A stretch of DNA of 47,460 bases from Psychrobacter sp. JCM 18902 (GTDB lineage: Bacteria; Pseudomonadota; Gammaproteobacteria; Pseudomonadales; Moraxellaceae), in the NCBI RefSeq assembly GCF_904846615.1, contig NZ_CAJHBK010000002.1, positions 1 to 47,460 of the forward strand. The letters are read 5' to 3'. Made by a program: the position numbers and the translations under genes. Below, in pieces: positions 44,173-47,460 of this stretch. The notes beneath the pieces were generated by a model. The model was given only the letters and a program-made list of their open reading frames with translations. It was not told the origin of the DNA and searched no databases. Each line of letters begins with the position of its first letter. Position 1 is the first letter of the stretch.

Positions 44173-45879
44173 TTAAACGACCGCCACTTCTCTGAACATA
44201 CCGGCTTCCATATGATAGAGCAGATGACAATGCCATGCCCATCGACCAGCTTCTCCTGTGACATCAAAGCTAATTTTTTGAGCTGGTTGCACCATCATAG
44301 TATGCTTGCGCACCTGAAACTCACCGTTAGGCATGCGCAAATCGCTCCACATCCCATGTAAATGCATCGGATGATTCATCATCGTGTCATTGACTAAGGT
44401 AATACGCACGCGCTCACCCGGCTTGATATTGACCGGCGTGGCCTCACTGAACTTAACCCCATCAAACGCCCAAATATAGCGCTCCATGTTACCGGTTAAA
44501 TGTAGCTCGATCTCTCGGGTAGGCTTGCGCTGCTCCGCAAATATTGCCTCATCGACAGAGCGTAGCTGACTATAATTCAATACCTCTCTATTAATATTGC
44601 GCAGGTTGATACCTGGATCGTCAAGGTTCATACGTGGACTGTCCACACGCATATCAGACTTAAAGTCATATTCTGTTTTAGCGTGCTTAGCTTTATAACC
44701 ATTAGCACCCATAGCACCCATCATATCTGCCATGGTGAGCCATTCAATTTTGTCCATAGCAGGCGTTGCCGCACGAGCACCTTCTTTGGTGGCAAGCGTT
44801 GCTGCGACATAGCCCGAACGGTCTATGTTTTGGGCAAATATGGTATGCGCATCTTTGGTCGGGGTGACAATGACATCATAGGTCTCAGCCACGCCAATAC
44901 GAAAATCATCAATAGCGACTGGTGCGACATCATTACCATCCGTTGAGACGACTGTCATTTTAAGACCGGGTATGCGTACATCAAAGATGGTTTGCGCTGA
45001 GGCATTGATAAAGCGTAATTTAACGCGCTGTCCTGCTTTGACGATTTGCGCCCAATTAGCTGCGGTCGTTTTGCCATTGATAAGGTAGGTAAATGTGTTT
45101 TCACCCGACAAGTCCGTAAAATCAGTGGGCATCATGCGCATCTGATTCCACATTTTGCGCTTATCAAACGCGGTTTTCATATCCGTTTCGGCAATATCAG
45201 CAAGCAGTTTTTTGAAGTCTGGTAGATGGTAGTTGTCAAAGTCGGCGCGCTGTTTGAGCAGCTTCAAGAGATTATGCGGGTTGCGGCTGGTCCAATCACT
45301 AAGCACGATCACATGGTCTTCGTCGATAGGATGACGCTCACGCCCTTTAGGTTCAATCACAATGGCACCCAGCATACCGGTTTGTTCTTGGAACCCACTG
45401 TGTGAGTGATACCAATAAGTGCCTGATTGTTTTAATTTGAATTTATAAGTAAAGGTGCTGTTCGCAGGAATGCCATCAAAGCTAATGCCCGGCACCCCAT
45501 CCATCTCAAACGGTACTAGTAGTCCATGCCAATGGATAGAGGTTGATTCATCCATCTGATTATGAACACGTATCACCACCGTATCGCCTTCACGCATTTT
45601 TAGCGTCGGTGCTGGTAGTGAATCATTGATGAGCGTCGCCATGCTCTTTTTGCCGTTCACAATAGCGGACTGTTTACTGACGTATAAATCAAACTCTTTC
45701 CCTGTCAATACAGGTACTTTATGAACGTTTTGATCACTATTAATAGTAGCGCCCTGACTGCCTGAGCGACTCGATTGTCCCAATGCGCTACTAGCAATAG
45801 TCGGCATCAAGGAGGCACCAAGGACAGCAGAGGATCCGGTTAAAAAACGTCGGCGGTTCAGTATGTTCTTTTTATTCAT
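44173..45879 (-). CDS. copA: Multicopper oxidase CopA (PcoA-type), Tat-exported
   Basis: 568 residues. The twin-arginine signal is NRRRFLTGSSAVLGASLMP (about residues 8-26). Copper-site motifs are STSIHWHGLL, YWYHSHSGFQEQ, NHPMHLHGMWSD and WAWHCHLLYHMEAGMFREV, giving complete type 1, 2 and 3 copper sites. A Met-containing segment (MADMMGAMGANG, about 370-382) is where PcoA/CopA oxidases bind extra Cu(I). It oxidises Cu(I) to Cu(II) in the periplasm. It is exported folded by Tat, and tatABC are on this same plasmid. The gene name is shared with, but unrelated to, the ATPase. Confidence 0.95.
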   Translation of the reverse strand: MNKKNILNRRRFLTGSSAVLGASLMPTIASSALGQSSRSGSQGATINSDQNVHKVPVLTGKEFDLYVSKQSAIVNGKKSMATLINDSLPAPTLKMREGDTVVIRVHNQMDESTSIHWHGLLVPFEMDGVPGISFDGIPANSTFTYKFKLKQSGTYWYHSHSGFQEQTGMLGAIVIEPKGRERHPIDEDHVIVLSDWTSRNPHNLLKLLKQRADFDNYHLPDFKKLLADIAETDMKTAFDKRKMWNQMRMMPTDFTDLSGENTFTYLINGKTTAANWAQIVKAGQRVKLRFINASAQTIFDVRIPGLKMTVVSTDGNDVAPVAIDDFRIGVAETYDVIVTPTKDAHTIFAQNIDRSGYVAATLATKEGARAATPAMDKIEWLTMADMMGAMGANGYKAKHAKTEYDFKSDMRVDSPRMNLDDPGINLRNINREVLNYSQLRSVDEAIFAEQRKPTREIELHLTGNMERYIWAFDGVKFSEATPVNIKPGERVRITLVNDTMMNHPMHLHGMWSDLRMPNGEFQVRKHTMMVQPAQKISFDVTGEAGRWAWHCHLLYHMEAGMFREVAVV

Positions 45880-45973
45880 AATGATAACCTGATTTAATTT
45901 GAGAGATGGTGGTTAAGCTTATAGTTATAATATTTTCGATATTTAACAGAATCTATTCACATCTAAGCCAACA

Positions 45974-46612
45974 CTACAGCTGCTGCTGAGGAGACTCAAT
46001 AGCAGCATAGACTTCTGTGGTGCCGTCTTTATTAAGCTGCATTACCTTATAAGGCATGAATTTACCTTCATACTCCATACCGGGGCTACCAACCGGCATA
46101 CTCGGTACGGCAAGTCCAATAGCTTGTGCAGGAGGATTTGCTAAGAATTCAGCCATGTGTTTAGCAGGGACATGCCCTTCAAAGACAAAACCGTCGGTGG
46201 TAACGGTGGTATGACAAGAGCGCATTTGCTGTGGTACGCCATAACGCTCCTTAAATAAGGATAGATCTTCCACATCGTGCGTGGTTGCACTTAATCCATT
46301 GTTTTTTGCATAGCCTACCCATTCTTTACAGCAGCCGCAGTTGGCATCTTTATAAACCGTGGCTGAGACGTTTTTGAGTAATGATGACGAGCTGTTAACG
46401 GGAGCATTTGTAGGAGCAGAACTTTCATTTTGTACTTGTGCATTCTGGGTAGCAGACTGTTCAACCTTTACTGGTTGAGAATCAGAGCCACTGGTATTAG
46501 ATTGGCTGCAAGCGGCTAGCGTTAACGAGAGTGACGATGTCACCACCAATAAAAGGACACGACCGGATAACCAGCTATGTCCATTAGAAAGCACATGTGT
46601 GTAATGTCTCAT
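45974..46612 (-). CDS. copG: CopG (DUF411) copper-binding lipoprotein, copy 2
   Basis: 212 residues. The signal ends in SLTLAAC (lipobox L-A-A-C near residue 34), followed by a Ser/Gln/Asn linker. The CopG domain has DANCGCCKEWVGYAKNNGLS, MRSCHTTVTT and FEGHVPAKHMAEFL, very like the protein at 20620-21270. It lies between the cytochrome c gene and copA. Its lipid anchor would need Lgt, LspA and Lnt. Confidence 0.9.
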   Translation of the reverse strand: MRHYTHVLSNGHSWLSGRVLLLVVTSSLSLTLAACSQSNTSGSDSQPVKVEQSATQNAQVQNESSAPTNAPVNSSSSLLKNVSATVYKDANCGCCKEWVGYAKNNGLSATTHDVEDLSLFKERYGVPQQMRSCHTTVTTDGFVFEGHVPAKHMAEFLANPPAQAIGLAVPSMPVGSPGMEYEGKFMPYKVMQLNKDGTTEVYAAIESPQQQL

Positions 46613-46776
46613 TAAATTACTCCTAAACGTCTATTGTTATGCTCGATATTCTAAAACTTACACCCTATATTTGAATTCTTATGTACTTAACTAAAAACAT
46701 TAAATGCAGCACTGTTCAGTACTGCATTATTAATAGCGACAACCGTGAGTTAGGAGGCTTTCATATCTAGAAAGTA

Positions 46777-47400
46777 TTAATGCTGCATTCCAGATCCATC
46801 ATCCGACATATTCATACCCATATCACCACCATCTGACATATTCATATCACCGTCAAATGACATGTCCATCATATCGCCATCTATCCTAGTGGTTAGCATC
46901 GTGTATTGGCTTTCATCTAATTCAGGTAACGATCTAATGAAGGCTACCATTGCCCACATTCTACCGTCATCATGGGACGCGCCCCACGCAGGCATTCCAG
47001 ATGCCATAATACCGTGCTTGATTGCCCAAAAGCTTTGCTTTGCACCGTCTTCTGTTTGATAACGTTTGACAATATCAGCCTTGGTAATGTTGGGCGGCTT
47101 TGGATATAAGCTCTCACTAAAGTCAGTTTGTGCCACTCCCGGAGACAAGTGACAGCCTGCACACATATCCTTATAGTCCGCGCCACCAGAACTGATTAGC
47201 TCAACCTTCTCTAAATCTGGTACCACAATATCTTTACTGGCATTTTCTATGGAACGATTGCGAGCAGTTTCTAAAAAGCTAAACATCATTGGGCTATGCT
47301 CTTGGTCAGCTCCCACATTGACAACGCCACTAGTAACAACCGCAAACACGCTAACGATTGCCACAAATACGGTAAAGAGCGCACCCAATAAAAATTTCAT
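46777..47400 (-). CDS. Periplasmic c-type cytochrome with Met/Asp-rich tail
   Basis: 207 residues. The N-terminal membrane segment or signal is FLLGALFTVFVAIVSVFAVV. The heme motif is MCAGCHLSPG (about residues 79-88), and a likely axial methionine is in GIMASGMPAWGASHDDGRMW. The C-terminal ~30 residues (MDMSFDGDMNMSDGGDMGMN) are Met/Asp-rich, like the copper-binding repeats of CopB. AGGA precedes the start. It may pass electrons from Cu(I) oxidation or bind copper directly; this is inference. Its heme attachment needs the Ccm system, part of which is on this plasmid. Confidence 0.85.
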   Translation of the reverse strand: MKFLLGALFTVFVAIVSVFAVVTSGVVNVGADQEHSPMMFSFLETARNRSIENASKDIVVPDLEKVELISSGGADYKDMCAGCHLSPGVAQTDFSESLYPKPPNITKADIVKRYQTEDGAKQSFWAIKHGIMASGMPAWGASHDDGRMWAMVAFIRSLPELDESQYTMLTTRIDGDMMDMSFDGDMNMSDGGDMGMNMSDDGSGMQH

Positions 47401-47460
47401 ATGTTTTCCTAAAAATTTATTTCCGTTAAGTGTTGACTGCTATTTAACAGAGCTAAAATT

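Noticed and set aside
43793..44361. Plus-strand ORFs rich in Cys, Pro and Tyr opposite copB and copA
   Set aside because: They are reverse-strand shadows of the Met/Asp/His repeats and the oxidase; no ribosome-binding site or independent support.
1..47460. tRNA, rRNA or phage structural genes
   Set aside because: No cloverleaf, ribosomal or phage-like sequence was recognised anywhere in the window.

Overview
The window looks like a complete circular metal-resistance plasmid (or nearly so) from a Psychrobacter-like member of the Moraxellaceae. This rests on gene content, protein style and base composition; no database search was possible. Plasmid hallmarks are KfrA, a Rep_3-type initiator with 22-bp iterons, a MobA/MobL-type relaxase, a ParF/ParG-like partition pair, a serine resolvase and toxin-antitoxin remnants. 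The two ends also make biological sense when joined: a minus-strand copper gene set runs from about 734 down to 2 and appears to continue at 47400, with copRS diverging from it.

Layout. (1) 1-3.3 kb: two small periplasmic proteins, then the copper sensor system copRS. (2) 3.4-6.3 kb: lgt, a secreted CHAP-domain hydrolase with a long conserved leader, and scraps of cadR, cadA and an IS3-type element. (3) 6.3-17 kb: the plasmid backbone, made of a palindrome-rich non-coding stretch, kfrA, damaged brnT/brnA, a DinJ-like antitoxin, a frameshifted rep with iterons, a frameshifted small mob gene, a 5'-truncated relaxase, and parF/parG behind 24 copies of an 8-bp repeat. (4) 17.2-31.8 kb: IS3 remnant, CDF transporter, lnt, copG, second CHAP hydrolase, cadR/cadA, ccmF-ccmG-ccmH-ccmI, lspA and a DUF3817 protein. 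(5) 32-36.3 kb: serine resolvase, Fic protein, a 15-copy 8-bp repeat and an IS982-family element with a broken transposase. (6) 36.3-47.4 kb, all minus strand: cytochrome c, copG, multicopper oxidase copA, copB, DUF305, a 39-residue membrane peptide, a copper P-type ATPase with three N-terminal metal-binding modules, tatABC and an ATP-grasp-like enzyme.

How the genes work together. The resistance proteins sit in the envelope and need special export or maturation. Two CopG proteins carry lipoboxes (needing Lgt, LspA, Lnt), the oxidase has a twin-arginine signal (needing TatABC), and a CXXCH cytochrome needs heme attachment (CcmF-CcmI). The plasmid encodes all three kinds of machinery, usually chromosomal housekeeping genes. 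It therefore looks like a copper/cadmium/zinc resistance replicon that brings much of its own envelope-maturation kit; this is the most striking feature of the window.

The backbone shows three apparent single-base losses, all in short homopolymers (brnT, rep, small mob gene), and an inverted duplication that removes the relaxase N-terminus. Either the backbone is decaying or the assembly has homopolymer errors. Because a circular plasmid needs a working initiator, the rep frameshift should be checked first.
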